From assembly GCF_003259335.1 (NCBI RefSeq), contig NZ_QLLL01000002.1, positions 248,001 through 312,000 of the forward strand: a stretch of 64,000 bases of DNA. The letters are read 5' to 3'. The notes under the pieces were generated by a model. That model was not told the DNA's origin and searched no databases. It saw only the letters and a program-made list of their open reading frames with translations. The translations under genes and the position numbers were made by a program. Below, in pieces: positions 56,319-64,000 of the stretch. Positions within the stretch are counted from its first letter, which is position 1, and each line of letters begins with the position of its first letter. The DNA comes from Chitinophaga skermanii (GTDB lineage: Bacteria; Bacteroidota; Bacteroidia; Chitinophagales; Chitinophagaceae).

Positions 56319-56845
56319 TAATATTCGTACACCTGCTGGCGAATATGCAGTGCATATTGCAAGAAAGTAGGTTCATCTAACGCACGGGGGTAGCTCATTA
56401 AATGCATAGGAATGGGTGCCCCCGTTGGTTTATACGGTGGTTGCATATATTCATAAGGCGCTAATACAAACCCCAAGCGCTCGTAAAAACCAATTCGCCT
56501 TATAGCGGTATCATCATACGGCTTCTCCACTTCCAGCACAATGGTGCCTTTTAATTCTACCTGTAATATTTGCATCATTTGCTTGCCATACCCTTTCCCT
56601 CGAATTTCCTCGTTCACCGCAATATGCTCGATATACGCCCAACGTTTGAACTGCCAGTACACCACGAACCCCACGAAGCCTTCATCCGCTGTAAAAACAG
56701 CCAGTATCATGCCCGGGGCATTTTGCAACATAGCAGGTAGCATGTCGAATACACGGCGTTCTTCCGGTGGGAATGATTTTTCGTACAAGGCACGCACTTC
56801 GGAGAGTTGTGCATGATCGGGGTGAGTGATGATTTCTACTTGCAT
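56312..56845 (-). CDS. GNAT-family N-acetyltransferase
   Basis: 177 residues. The GNAT core is clear: VGFVVYWQFKRWAYIEHIAVNEEIRGKGYGKQMMQ contains the acetyl-CoA loop (RGKGYGK), followed by the ALYEKSF-type N-terminal helix earlier and YERLGFVLAPYEYM for the last strand. The substrate is unknown. A strong minus-strand terminator ends 28 bp upstream of its start, leaving only a very short promoter region. Its 3' end overlaps the TPR-like gene. Confidence 0.88.
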   Translation of the reverse strand: MQVEIITHPDHAQLSEVRALYEKSFPPEERRVFDMLPAMLQNAPGMILAVFTADEGFVGFVVYWQFKRWAYIEHIAVNEEIRGKGYGKQMMQILQVELKGTIVLEVEKPYDDTAIRRIGFYERLGFVLAPYEYMQPPYKPTGAPIPMHLMSYPRALDEPTFLQYALHIRQQVYEYYY

Positions 56846-56872
56846 ATCATGAAGTTACGCAATTTGAGGCAT

Positions 56873-56898
56873 AAAAAAACCACGCAAGAAGCGTGGTT
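56873..56898 (-). terminator. Strong minus-strand terminator upstream of the GNAT gene
   Basis: On the minus strand AACCACGC pairs with GCGTGGTT around TTCTT, followed by seven T. No annotated minus-strand gene lies upstream of it, so it implies a transcript arising from the copB leader region or an attenuator in the GNAT leader. Confidence 0.75.
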
Positions 56899-57038
56899 AC
56901 AGCATTCCATACGACCCGGCAGGTAGCATGTTAGTTAGGAAAAACCGGGACATATCGCATCTCCACTTTCGTTTCGATACATATGCCGAAAAAATGCTTG
57001 AATACAGTTAATAGAATGGTCGTATTGGTTGCATTTAA

Positions 57039-57197
57039 TCAGCAAGCTATTTTATGCAAACGCAATGCCACAACATAAACCATTGGTTTATAATACTTGT
57101 TATTTTTTAGGTGTTCGATAATGAACGTTCGCCGTCCGGTATCGTACATAAAATGCGTATACTTGTCGTGTTTTCTAGCAGGTAATTTGCAGTACAC
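57039..57197 (-). CDS. Candidate small protein, 52 codons
   Basis: A minus-strand frame from a GTG at 57197 to TGA at 57039 (or from ATG about 57147, 36 codons). The predicted peptide is basic and rich in K, Y, H and R with a TFIIEHLKNN helix-like part. I do not recognise it. Support is indirect: amino-acid composition looks protein-like and a strong terminator lies about 140 bp downstream on the same strand. No clear promoter or ribosome site. It could equally be chance in a regulatory region. Confidence 0.22.
   Translation of the reverse strand: MYCKLPARKHDKYTHFMYDTGRRTFIIEHLKNNKYYKPMVYVVALRLHKIAC
57075..57091. promoter_or_regulatory. 17-bp palindrome upstream of copB
   Basis: ATAAACCATTGGTTTAT: arms of 8 bp around one central base, perfectly symmetric. 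A candidate operator for a metal regulator, about 200 bp before the copB start. Confidence 0.4.
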
Positions 57198-57203
57198 CTG
57201 CTA
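57176..57203. promoter_or_regulatory. 8-bp inverted repeat upstream of copB
   Basis: TAGCAGGT and ACCTGCTA separated by 12 nt, 82 bp before the copB ATG. The half-site spacing of about two helical turns would suit a dimeric repressor. Inference only. Confidence 0.4.
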
Positions 57204-57284
57204 ACGGGCATGCCTATACGCCCCTATTGCCCGAACAACCTTTTCATCCCGTAATAGTTATTTATACACTGAAAACCCAAGTAC

Positions 57285-59348
57285 ATGGAACATTCTATTC
57301 ACCAACACGATAAAGCAGAACACATGGATCACGAACATATGCACCACGAACATGCGCATGGTGGTATGAAACACGATCATCACGACATGACCAACATGGG
57401 CAGCGAACACCACGAAATGATGATCAAAGATTTCCAAAAACGCTTCTTTGTAACCTTGGTGCTTACGTTCCCGGTATTGCTATTATCGCCCATGATTCAG
57501 CACTGGATGGGGTTTGAAATACATCTTTTATATAGTAAGTACTTGCTATTAGGACTATCAACGATCATTTTTCTATACGGTGGCTGGCCATTTCTAATGG
57601 GCTGGTTGCAGGAAATGAAAACGCGTAACCCGGGTATGATGACTTTAATTGGCTTTGCCATTACAGTAGCTTACGTGTATAGCACCGCTACGGTATTTGG
57701 TTTGCGCGGCATGGATTTCTTCTGGGAACTCGCCACCTTAATATTGATCATGTTACTCGGCCATTGGATTGAAATGCGTTCCATTGCCGGGGCTTCTAAT
57801 AACTTAAAATCCCTTATTGCCCTTATGCCCGCTACAGCACATGTGTTGCATGGCGACCATGAAATGGATATGCCCATCACGCAGTTACAACCCGGCATGC
57901 AAATACTTGTAAAACCGGGCGAGCAATTCGCGGCCGATGGCACCATTGCGCAAGGCAGCACCAGTGTGAACGAGTCGATGTTAACAGGCGAATCGAAGCC
58001 GGTACAAAAGCAAGTGAATGATAAAGTAATTGCCGGGTCGATTAATGGCACCGGGGCTGTGCATGTGCATGTTACCCATGCGGCGGCCGATTCGTACCTA
58101 TCGCGCGTAGTAAAACTGGTGCAAGATGCCCAGCAATCGAAATCGAAAACCCAGTTACTCGCCGATAAAGCGGCCCGCTGGTTAACCTTAATCGCGATTG
58201 TAGCGGGGATTATTACGTTTGTAGCTTGGTATGCATCGGGGTACGATTTGGCTTTTGCTATTGAACGCATGGTAACGGTGATTGTTATTTGCTGTCCGCA
58301 TGCTTTAGGCTTAGCCATTCCATTGGTGGTGGCACGCTCTACCAGCTTGGCAGCTAAAAATGGGTTATTGATTAAAAACAGAACGGCTTTTGAAGATGCC
58401 CGTAAGATTACCACCTTAGTATTTGATAAAACAGGCACTTTAACGGTAGGGAAATTCGAGGTAAATAGGGTGGAAAGTATATCGAACCAGTTTGATACCC
58501 AGCAACTATTATCGTACGCAGCGGCCTTAGAGGCCGGATCAGAGCATCCCATTGCCGGGGGTATTACAGAAAAGGCTAAAAATGATAAGTTAACTATCCC
58601 GTCGGCCCAAGATGTGCAAGCGTTACCGGGGAAAGGTATACAAGGCAAAATTGACGGGCAAACCTTCGGGGTGATTAGTCCTAATTATGCCGCTACCTTT
58701 CAATCGCCCCTCCCCGCTTCTACCCAAGCAGGCGAAACACTTGTATACGTGTTGGCAGGCCAGCAATTAGTAGGGTACATTGGCTTATCCGATACCATTC
58801 GTCCTGAATCGAAGGGGGCCATTCAAACTTTGCATGAACAGCACATTAAAACGGTGTTGTTAACGGGGGATAATAAAACAGTGGCAGAAAGCGTGAGCAA
58901 AGAAATTGGGATCGACCAGTATTATGCCGAGGTATTGCCCCACGAGAAACTGGAGAAGATAAAAGAAATACAACAGCAGAACGAGTTTGTGGCTATGACG
59001 GGCGATGGAGTGAACGATGCCCCGGCTTTGGCACAGGCGAATATTGGGATTGCCGTAGGTTCGGGTAGTGACGTGGCGGCCGAAACAGCCGATATTATCC
59101 TCGTCAACAGTAACCCGGCCGACGTGGTGAACCTTGTATTGTTTGGGAAAGCCACTTATCGGAAAATGATGCAGAACCTTGCATGGGCTACCGGCTATAA
59201 CTTGGTAACGATGCCATTGGCGGCCGGCATACTCTATAACCAAGGATTTTTATTAAGCCCGGCAGCCGGGGCGGCATTAATGAGTCTAAGTACCCTCATC
59301 GTGGCCTTTAACGCGGGTTTGCTTCGCTTGCAGCCTACCGGGAAATAG
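57285..59348 (+). CDS. copB: CopB-type (P1B-3) copper-transporting P-type ATPase
   Basis: 687 residues. The N-terminus is His/Met-rich (about residues 1-45, HDKAEHMDHEHMHH) and lacks an HMA domain. The membrane metal site is CPH (337-339) instead of CPC, the mark of the CopB group that exports Cu(II) or Ag(I). Also seen: the TGES actuator, phosphorylation site DKTGTLT (Asp381), the SEHP histidine-proline loop and the hinge GDGVNDAPAL. Eight helices are predicted. It detoxifies copper at the inner membrane. It is monocistronic; possible operators lie upstream. Confidence 0.93.
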   Translation: MEHSIHQHDKAEHMDHEHMHHEHAHGGMKHDHHDMTNMGSEHHEMMIKDFQKRFFVTLVLTFPVLLLSPMIQHWMGFEIHLLYSKYLLLGLSTIIFLYGGWPFLMGWLQEMKTRNPGMMTLIGFAITVAYVYSTATVFGLRGMDFFWELATLILIMLLGHWIEMRSIAGASNNLKSLIALMPATAHVLHGDHEMDMPITQLQPGMQILVKPGEQFAADGTIAQGSTSVNESMLTGESKPVQKQVNDKVIAGSINGTGAVHVHVTHAAADSYLSRVVKLVQDAQQSKSKTQLLADKAARWLTLIAIVAGIITFVAWYASGYDLAFAIERMVTVIVICCPHALGLAIPLVVARSTSLAAKNGLLIKNRTAFEDARKITTLVFDKTGTLTVGKFEVNRVESISNQFDTQQLLSYAAALEAGSEHPIAGGITEKAKNDKLTIPSAQDVQALPGKGIQGKIDGQTFGVISPNYAATFQSPLPASTQAGETLVYVLAGQQLVGYIGLSDTIRPESKGAIQTLHEQHIKTVLLTGDNKTVAESVSKEIGIDQYYAEVLPHEKLEKIKEIQQQNEFVAMTGDGVNDAPALAQANIGIAVGSGSDVAAETADIILVNSNPADVVNLVLFGKATYRKMMQNLAWATGYNLVTMPLAAGILYNQGFLLSPAAGAALMSLSTLIVAFNAGLLRLQPTGK

Positions 59349-59941
59349 TGCCAATAGATAAACAGGTATTATCATCAAAAACTGCTATAATGGCCAATAC
59401 GTGGATAATGTAGTGTTATAACTGGATCATTGTGCGGAAAAAGGGGCTTTGTTATGAAAATTCAAGCCTGGGTGAACGTGAAAATTCGGGGTGTGAACGT
59501 TGAAATTGGGTTCGGGAACGTAAAAAAGGGCGGAAAATTGTGTTTCGAGTAGTTATAAATAACTATTCTTTATAAATTATGATCCCTTTGCTTGCAAATG
59601 TAAAATATAGTCTTTAAATTAGAATTAGTTACCTGATCCTATGAAAAGACCGAATGAGCTAAGCGGTATAACGCGTGTACACTTAGCGAGATAATTTGAT
59701 CTGTTCCTATAGAAAACCTAAGTAGTTAAGCATTTACAAACCGGGGATCCCTTGTTTTTATGGCGAGTATTCTTACTTGCAAAATGACAACCTAATGAAA
59801 ACCTATAAGATTTAAAAGAAAAAACCAACGTTGATTTTATTGCTTACATGGGCATTCCATGTGCTAAATTAGCCTTGAGCGAATCATCAACTAATCATTT
59901 TATAAAAAGCTACCTGCCTTGTGCGCGGTAGCTTTTGTTTT
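59349..59941. other. Gene-poor region after copB
   Basis: 593 bp without a firm gene. It holds a 21-bp triple repeat in a 32-codon frame (59454-59552), a small inverted repeat ACATGG/CCATGT at 59846-59862, and a bidirectional terminator at its right end. Confidence 0.55.
59472..59534 (+). repeat. Three 21-bp tandem units inside a 32-codon open frame
   Basis: Units begin at 59472, 59493 and 59514 (GTGAACGTG, GTGAACGTT, GGGAACGTA) with a 21-bp period. They lie within ATG 59454 to TAG 59552, which would encode a 32-residue peptide with seven-residue repeats of the form xNVKxxG. The period suits both a heptad peptide and two turns of DNA. Expression is unproven. Confidence 0.4.
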
Positions 59942-59942
59942 T
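59904..59942. terminator. Bidirectional terminator downstream of the DUF4265 gene
   Basis: Perfect stem AAAAGCTACC/GGTAGCTTTT with T runs in both directions. It serves the minus-strand gene ending at 59942 and would also stop plus-strand transcription from the copB side. Confidence 0.8.
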
Positions 59943-60418
59943 TATTGATAATCTTCTTTTTTATAGTTGCCTTTTACCCGGTGTGCTAAGTTCGATTCTT
60001 TAAAGTCCCATACTTTCGACTGGTAGCCTTCCAATAAATATTCGATCACGGGTTCGTAGGGTGTTGTGGCTGGAACATGTACGGAGATGTAGCCATCGTG
60101 CATACTGGCTTCCCAATCGCAACCCAGGGCTTCGAAATCTTCGCCGATTTGCTTGGTAAGCTGTACTTGTTTGATCATAATATGTACGGTAGAATTACCG
60201 GATGACTTCACCACGTTTTGGGCAATTATTTCCCCGTCTTTTTCAATAGCGTTTACGACATCGCCATACGACATGCCGTTGGTGAGGAACGGGATATTAC
60301 AGATCGTATATTCATCGCCTACCTTCTCTGCCCAAACCTCTTCGCGCTGTAATTCGCCATCTTCGTTTGTGCTTTCGAGTATGATGCGTACATCTTCTAC
60401 TTGAGCATTGTTTTCCAT
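59942..60418 (-). CDS. DUF4265 family protein
   Basis: 158 residues, soluble, acidic. The DUF4265 pattern is visible in EEVWAEKVGDEYTICNIPFLTNGMSYGDVV and in the second half LGCDWEASMHDGYISVHVPA. Function is unknown; relatives are often single-domain cytoplasmic proteins. It stands alone with its own terminator and no operon partner. Confidence 0.8.
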   Translation of the reverse strand: MENNAQVEDVRIILESTNEDGELQREEVWAEKVGDEYTICNIPFLTNGMSYGDVVNAIEKDGEIIAQNVVKSSGNSTVHIMIKQVQLTKQIGEDFEALGCDWEASMHDGYISVHVPATTPYEPVIEYLLEGYQSKVWDFKESNLAHRVKGNYKKEDYQ

Positions 60419-60596
60419 AAGTGCAATGATAGAAAAAAACGGTGTGATTTTACTTTGTGGTGGTAAGATATTTGAGGGATTTTGCTCGAAGAAGACATGG
60501 AAATTGGTCGACGTTTAGGATTCCTGATCATAAAAAACATACAAATTTTCGTGTAACAAGATCGTATAAAATCGGCTTTGGTATTCGATTCCAGCT

Positions 60597-60619
60597 GTTT
60601 GTTAACGACATTAACAAAC
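60597..60619. promoter_or_regulatory. Perfect 9-bp inverted repeat, operator candidate
   Basis: GTTTGTTAA (60597-60605) and TTAACAAAC (60611-60619) around CGACA, a 23-bp dyad ending 30 bp before the -7 box. Position just upstream of the -33 region suits an activator; the sequence is a candidate site for a dimeric regulator. Confidence 0.55.
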
Positions 60620-60649
60620 TGACATTTAATTAATTAGAAATTATTGCTC

Positions 60650-60657
60650 TATCTTTG
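60650..60657 (+). promoter_or_regulatory. Predicted -7 box of the beta-propeller lipoprotein gene
   Basis: TATCTTTG, an exact TAnnTTTG match. There is no TTTG at the -33 distance, which fits dependence on an activator binding at 60597-60619. Confidence 0.55.
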
Positions 60658-60810
60658 TTCCAGCAAAGAAAAAATACTTACGGCAAGTATCCAAAACGTC
60701 TTAACCATAACAAAGTTTGCTAATAGGCCATTGTAAACTTATCATTCTTCTTTATTGCAATAAGCATTGCTGAAAACCGGCTCATTTTTTTATTAAACCG
60801 AATACATTAC

Positions 60811-62445
60811 ATGAAGCAACACATTCTTGCGTTGTTAGGGTTCGCTGTAATCCTAGGAACTGCGTGTAACAAATCCAACAATGATAACCCGACTGAAGAT
60901 CCAAAAATCATTGTAAACACCGACGCTGCTGCCTTAGCAAAAAGAATTTCTTTGGATGGCGCAGGTGTATTAACCTTAGAAAGTACTTCTTCAATTGCCC
61001 GTAAAGCAAAAGGCGAATTCGCAAAAGATGGCGATCAAGCTAGCCAGTATTTATTAGAATTAGTAGCAGAAGTAGCGCCTCCTACCTACAATGGCGTACA
61101 AATGCGTGCTACAAGCGTTGATATCAACGGTAACTACGCTTACGTTTCTTACAACCGCGAAGGTGAAGTATACCTCGGTGGTGTAAGCGTGTTCGATATC
61201 AGCAATATTCAACAACCTAAATTATTATCAGAAGCGTTGTTTCCTTCAACAGATATCAGCGCAGTTAAATATTTTAACGGTCGCCTTTACGTGGCCGGTG
61301 CAACAAGCGTAGACAAAGATCCATCGTTTACAACGCCTGGTATCGTTGGTTACGTAGATATTGCAAATAATATCCCTACAGGTAATTTCAAATTTTATAG
61401 CGTTCCTGGACAAGTAGCAACAGGTTTAACCATTTTGAATGGTAAAATCTATGCTGTATCTGGGGCAACAGGCGGGTTGAGCGTCATCAACGCTAGTACT
61501 TTTGCAGCAGAGAAATACGTAACCAGTGCCGACCTTCGTTCGGTAGTGGGCATGACAAACAAAGTAGCTGTGCTCAGCGGCACAAACGGTGTCACTACCT
61601 TCTCAACAGTTGGTGATATCATCAAAAACATAGCCTTGCCAACAGACGTCGCTGAAGCACAACGAAATATTGACGCCAAAGGTGATTACGTAATCGTAGC
61701 TGCCGGTAAAAATGGTGTACAATATTACAACTCAACAAGCGGTGCAAAAACCGGCCAGATCGATATTCCAGCAGTTCCTACAGGTGTAGATCCTAGCGAT
61801 GTAGTAACCAACGGTGTTTCTTATAACAACGATGGTTTGTTCTTCTCTGCAAACGGTGCAGCAGGTGTGTATGTGGCGAAAGAAGGTGCTAACAATTCTT
61901 TGGAATTATTAGGTTCTTTAGATTTAACGGGTTCTTCTAACTACGTAAAATCTGCCGGTAATTACATTTTCGTAGCGAATGGTAGAGGTGGTTTGAAAAT
62001 CATTAAAATGACGAAACCAACCACCAACCTTTGTGGTAACACCTACCCTTCTTACACTGGTAGCGCTTGGTTAAATGTTAACTCTGGTGAGAAAAAATAC
62101 TATAGCGGCGCTGCTGCTCTACAAGGTGTAAACGTAAATGATGTATTGTACTTCTGTGGTTCTATGACTGTAGAAAGTCAATTAAACATTAACAGCCAAG
62201 GCGTATTCGATATCCATGGTTCATTAGCATTCGGTAAATACAATGCCGGTACTACTATGAACGTAAATGGTACTTGGAACGTAGAAGGTAGTGTAGTGAT
62301 CTACGGTGATTTAACGTTGAATAGCGGTGCAAAAATTAACTTCCTTGGAAGCGGTGCTAGTATTACTATCTATGGTAAAGTAACGAAGAATAGCGGTGTT
62401 ACGATTACTGGTACGTATACTGATACTTTTAACAAACTGAAGTAA
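60811..62445 (+). CDS. LVIVD-type beta-propeller lipoprotein
   Basis: 544 residues. Lipoprotein signal with Cys19 (ILGTAC). Residues about 85-410 form repeated propeller blades of the type VDINGNYAYVSYNREG, VSVFDISNIQQPKLLSE and LKIIKM, similar to LVIVD repeats. Residues about 415-544 are a beta-helix-like tail (MTVESQLNINSQGVFDIHG, NVEGSVVIYGDLTLNSG). It is probably anchored on the cell surface and may bind glycans or proteins. It has its own promoter, a long leader and a terminator. Its exact role is unknown. Confidence 0.82.
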   Translation: MKQHILALLGFAVILGTACNKSNNDNPTEDPKIIVNTDAAALAKRISLDGAGVLTLESTSSIARKAKGEFAKDGDQASQYLLELVAEVAPPTYNGVQMRATSVDINGNYAYVSYNREGEVYLGGVSVFDISNIQQPKLLSEALFPSTDISAVKYFNGRLYVAGATSVDKDPSFTTPGIVGYVDIANNIPTGNFKFYSVPGQVATGLTILNGKIYAVSGATGGLSVINASTFAAEKYVTSADLRSVVGMTNKVAVLSGTNGVTTFSTVGDIIKNIALPTDVAEAQRNIDAKGDYVIVAAGKNGVQYYNSTSGAKTGQIDIPAVPTGVDPSDVVTNGVSYNNDGLFFSANGAAGVYVAKEGANNSLELLGSLDLTGSSNYVKSAGNYIFVANGRGGLKIIKMTKPTTNLCGNTYPSYTGSAWLNVNSGEKKYYSGAAALQGVNVNDVLYFCGSMTVESQLNINSQGVFDIHGSLAFGKYNAGTTMNVNGTWNVEGSVVIYGDLTLNSGAKINFLGSGASITIYGKVTKNSGVTITGTYTDTFNKLK

Positions 62446-62475
62446 TATTCATACTAGGTTGATTATGTGAGATGC

Positions 62476-62509
62476 AAAGTCCTGGCGTATGCCGGGACTT
62501 TTGTTTTTA
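62476..62509 (+). terminator. Intrinsic terminator after the beta-propeller lipoprotein gene
   Basis: Stem AAAGTCCTGGC/GCCGGGACTTT (one G-U pair), loop GTAT, followed by TTTTG and a second T run. Copy 2 of the dispersed repeat begins 119 bp further on. Confidence 0.87.
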
Positions 62510-62515
62510 TATATG

Positions 62516-62546
62516 ATGCCGTAGGCGAGCAATGCCGTAGGCGAGC
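62516..62546 (+). repeat. 15-bp direct repeat, two units
   Basis: ATGCCGTAGGCGAGC occurs at 62516-62530 and again at 62532-62546. No function apparent. Confidence 0.7.
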
Positions 62547-62627
62547 GATAAAGTATGTTTATTGTAAAAGTGATTTTAATATTCTAATTCTTGAATGCAA
62601 TTATTTCTTTTCATTTCAAATCCCGTT

Positions 62628-63832
62628 GTTACTTTCTTTGCTTCTCCAAAGAAAGTAACCAAAGAAAGGAGGAAAAACGCCGAAAGACTGCGTCGGCGTT
62701 TTATCGGGATGTTGATTAGGCTTCGGTGCTACTGTGGTGAAGGGCGTTCGTTCTTTGTGGTGCCTGTTTTGTTGGGTGGGTTTGTTGTTGTTTGTATGGT
62801 GCTGGTTTTGATTGGGGGTTAGGGAGGTTGGGGCAAAACCTTTAGGGGCGTTAGGACCTAATGGTTTTGGAGGTGGGATATTTGAGGGTTTGGGGTGATG
62901 GAGGTTTGAATGGGTTTTGGGAGGGATTGGGAAACTTTTAGGGACGTTAGGACCTAAAAGTTTAGACTGGGGATGGGTGAGGGATTGGAAATAGTCGACT
63001 ATAGGCTTACTTCATGCAAGTAAAATACGGGGTTTGATAAGGTTTTTGTCGACAAAAGGCTTGGAAAATGTCGGAGCGACCCGCGTCAATACTGGGGGTG
63101 TGTCGGTAAAAGTCGGTAAAGCGTCGGAGAAAACTTTGCAGATGCCCGTAAACACTGGGGGGTAATTTGGTGCTTACTGCGGTGAATAGCTTAATATATT
63201 GGAAGTCAATTGAATGATGATTTTTAACCTGCTTGGGTACTGCGGGGAATAATTGGGTGAGCCTTTGACTTCCCTTTGACTTGCCTTTGACGAGCCTTTG
63301 AAAACCCTTTGAAAAGCCTTTGACGACCCTTTGAAAGACTTGGACCTGCCTTTGAAAGACTTTGACTTGCCTTTGAAATGCCTTTAAACGGCTTTTGCAT
63401 TTCTGTCATTTCCCTTTGGGTGCTTTGAGGGGTATTGGGAAATACTACACAGGAACATCCCGGGTATATCCCAAATATATCGAACATATATCTCCCATAT
63501 TGAAAACACTGGGGTTTACCATTGGAAGAACATTAGAAGAACATTGGGAGATATTATATTTCACATAAATAGCGCAGTAGATCGGCTGAAATGTAGTGCT
63601 GGAGCGAGGTAAGCTCACTGCGGTGAATATTTGGGGGTATAGAGGTAGAACATATTGCGTTCATACTGTGTGACTTCTGAAGGAAAGCGGCATAAACCGG
63701 CATATTCCGGCATAAAGCGGCATAAAGCGGTTAAAAGCGGCATATTCCGGCACGGCGTTTTTTTAGTGCAGTAAGAAGGGGTATTTTCGTTTTGTGATGA
63801 CGATCGTACATACCAGTTCTTTGAAATGATTG
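62628..63832. repeat. 1.2-kb dispersed mosaic repeat, copy 2
   Basis: 1205 bp in the same orientation as copy 1 (31370-32575). It has the same order of hairpins and arrays: 13-bp-stem hairpin 62628-62659, GTCGG array from 63102, CCTTTGA array 63262-63391, TATATC array 63465-63497, CATT array 63520-63552, CGGCAT array 63687-63756. Differences from copy 1 cluster in the G-rich hairpin region (62768-62985) and in the last 60 bp, while the CCTTTGA array is identical. Two single-base deletions relative to copy 1 shift the frames of the overlapping open frames, arguing against coding. Confidence 0.93.
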
Positions 63833-63979
63833 TTCTAAAAGGTTATGCTAGTTGATGTTGCAGGTGGGTAAGTAAGGGTATGAGGGTAGCCCTTAAACTA
63901 CAAAAGCAGGCTGGTTGCCTGCTCCTGTCGAAAGATATTTGTTTGGGCTGCTGTGCAGCTTGTTATTGTTCTAAAAGGT
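63829..63979. repeat. 15-bp direct repeat at the right end of copy 2
   Basis: ATTGTTCTAAAAGGT is at 63829-63843, straddling the end of copy 2, and again at 63965-63979. The 121 bp between contain a hairpin GCAGGC/GCCTGC and no gene. Nothing else is seen up to the window end. Confidence 0.65.
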
Positions 63980-64000
63980 CGAGCATTTTATAGCCTACGT

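Larger units (their letters stand above)
56846..57284. other. Intergenic region upstream of copB with dyads and a minus-strand candidate transcript
   Basis: 439 bp. It contains a minus-strand terminator (56873-56898), a 52-codon minus-strand open frame (57039-57197), a 17-bp palindrome (57075-57091), an 8-bp inverted repeat (57176-57203) and a GAACGTTC palindrome near 57123. The plus strand must carry the copB promoter. Confidence 0.55.
60419..60810. other. Divergent intergenic region with operator-like dyad, promoter and long leader
   Basis: 392 bp between DUF4265 (-) and the beta-propeller lipoprotein (+). It contains an inverted repeat at 60597-60619, a -7 box at 60650-60657 and a 5' leader of about 145 nt with a small hairpin ATACTT/AAGTAT (60674-60690). 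Confidence 0.6.

Noticed and set aside
62467..62658. 63-codon open frame after the beta-propeller gene
   Set aside because: It runs through the intrinsic terminator and the 15-bp direct repeat into the dispersed repeat.
62595..62822. 75-codon open frame across the head of repeat copy 2
   Set aside because: Same spurious peptide as in copy 1 with a different end caused by an indel; no independent start signal.

Overview
The window is a stretch of chromosome from a member of the Bacteroidota, most likely Chitinophagales/Chitinophagaceae-like. The evidence: promoters of the Bacteroidota type (TAnnTTTG) in front of dnaE, smc, the FUSC gene and the beta-propeller lipoprotein gene; few Shine-Dalgarno sites; a metalloprotease with a type IX secretion (T9SS) C-terminal signal; a TonB receptor with a carboxypeptidase-like N-terminal domain; bacillithiol (bshC) and futalosine-menaquinone (mqnE) genes; and moderate GC. 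The genus cannot be fixed from this alone. No rRNA, tRNA, CRISPR array, prophage or transposase was seen.

Layout. 1-7.5 kb is a surface-glycan block: the tail of a YfhO-like membrane protein, a minus-strand operon of an alpha-1,2-fucosyltransferase and three glycosyltransferases, a Wzx-like flippase, another GT2 and an NlpC/P60 lipoprotein. 7.8-24.4 kb is mostly housekeeping: dnaE, a thioredoxin gene broken by a 4-bp duplication, a nucleoside transporter, an M43 protease overlapping mqnE, a DUF192 lipoprotein, a dehydrogenase/cytochrome c protein and smc. 24.8-28.7 kb holds a FUSC-family membrane protein and bshC, convergent and overlapping. 29-37 kb is a polysaccharide-metabolism block: a GT4 protein fused to an alpha-helical toroid-like domain, facing an operon glgA-glgC-GH130. 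37-41.5 kb carries DUF72, a fused FAD/Fe-S oxidoreductase and a small secreted protein. 41.7-50.4 kb is a TonB receptor divergent from a five-gene efflux operon (TolC, HlyD, two ABC-2 permeases without an ATPase, a DHA2 MFS pump). 50.4-62.4 kb holds murI, ferritin, an AraC regulator, an MBL hydrolase, a two-gene ABC exporter, a TPR-like protein, a GNAT, a CopB-type copper ATPase, DUF4265 and a beta-propeller lipoprotein.

The least explained feature is a 1.2-kb dispersed direct repeat, present twice (31370-32575 and 62628-63832). By eye it is about 97% identical and apparently non-coding. It begins with a perfect 13-bp hairpin, carries further hairpins (two with the same 10-nt loop), and contains several arrays of 10- or 11-bp units, close to one helical turn. 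A separate array of the same 11-bp style lies downstream of the broken trxA (12081-12168). Both copies lie just downstream of the intrinsic terminator of a plus-strand gene. Their function is unknown.
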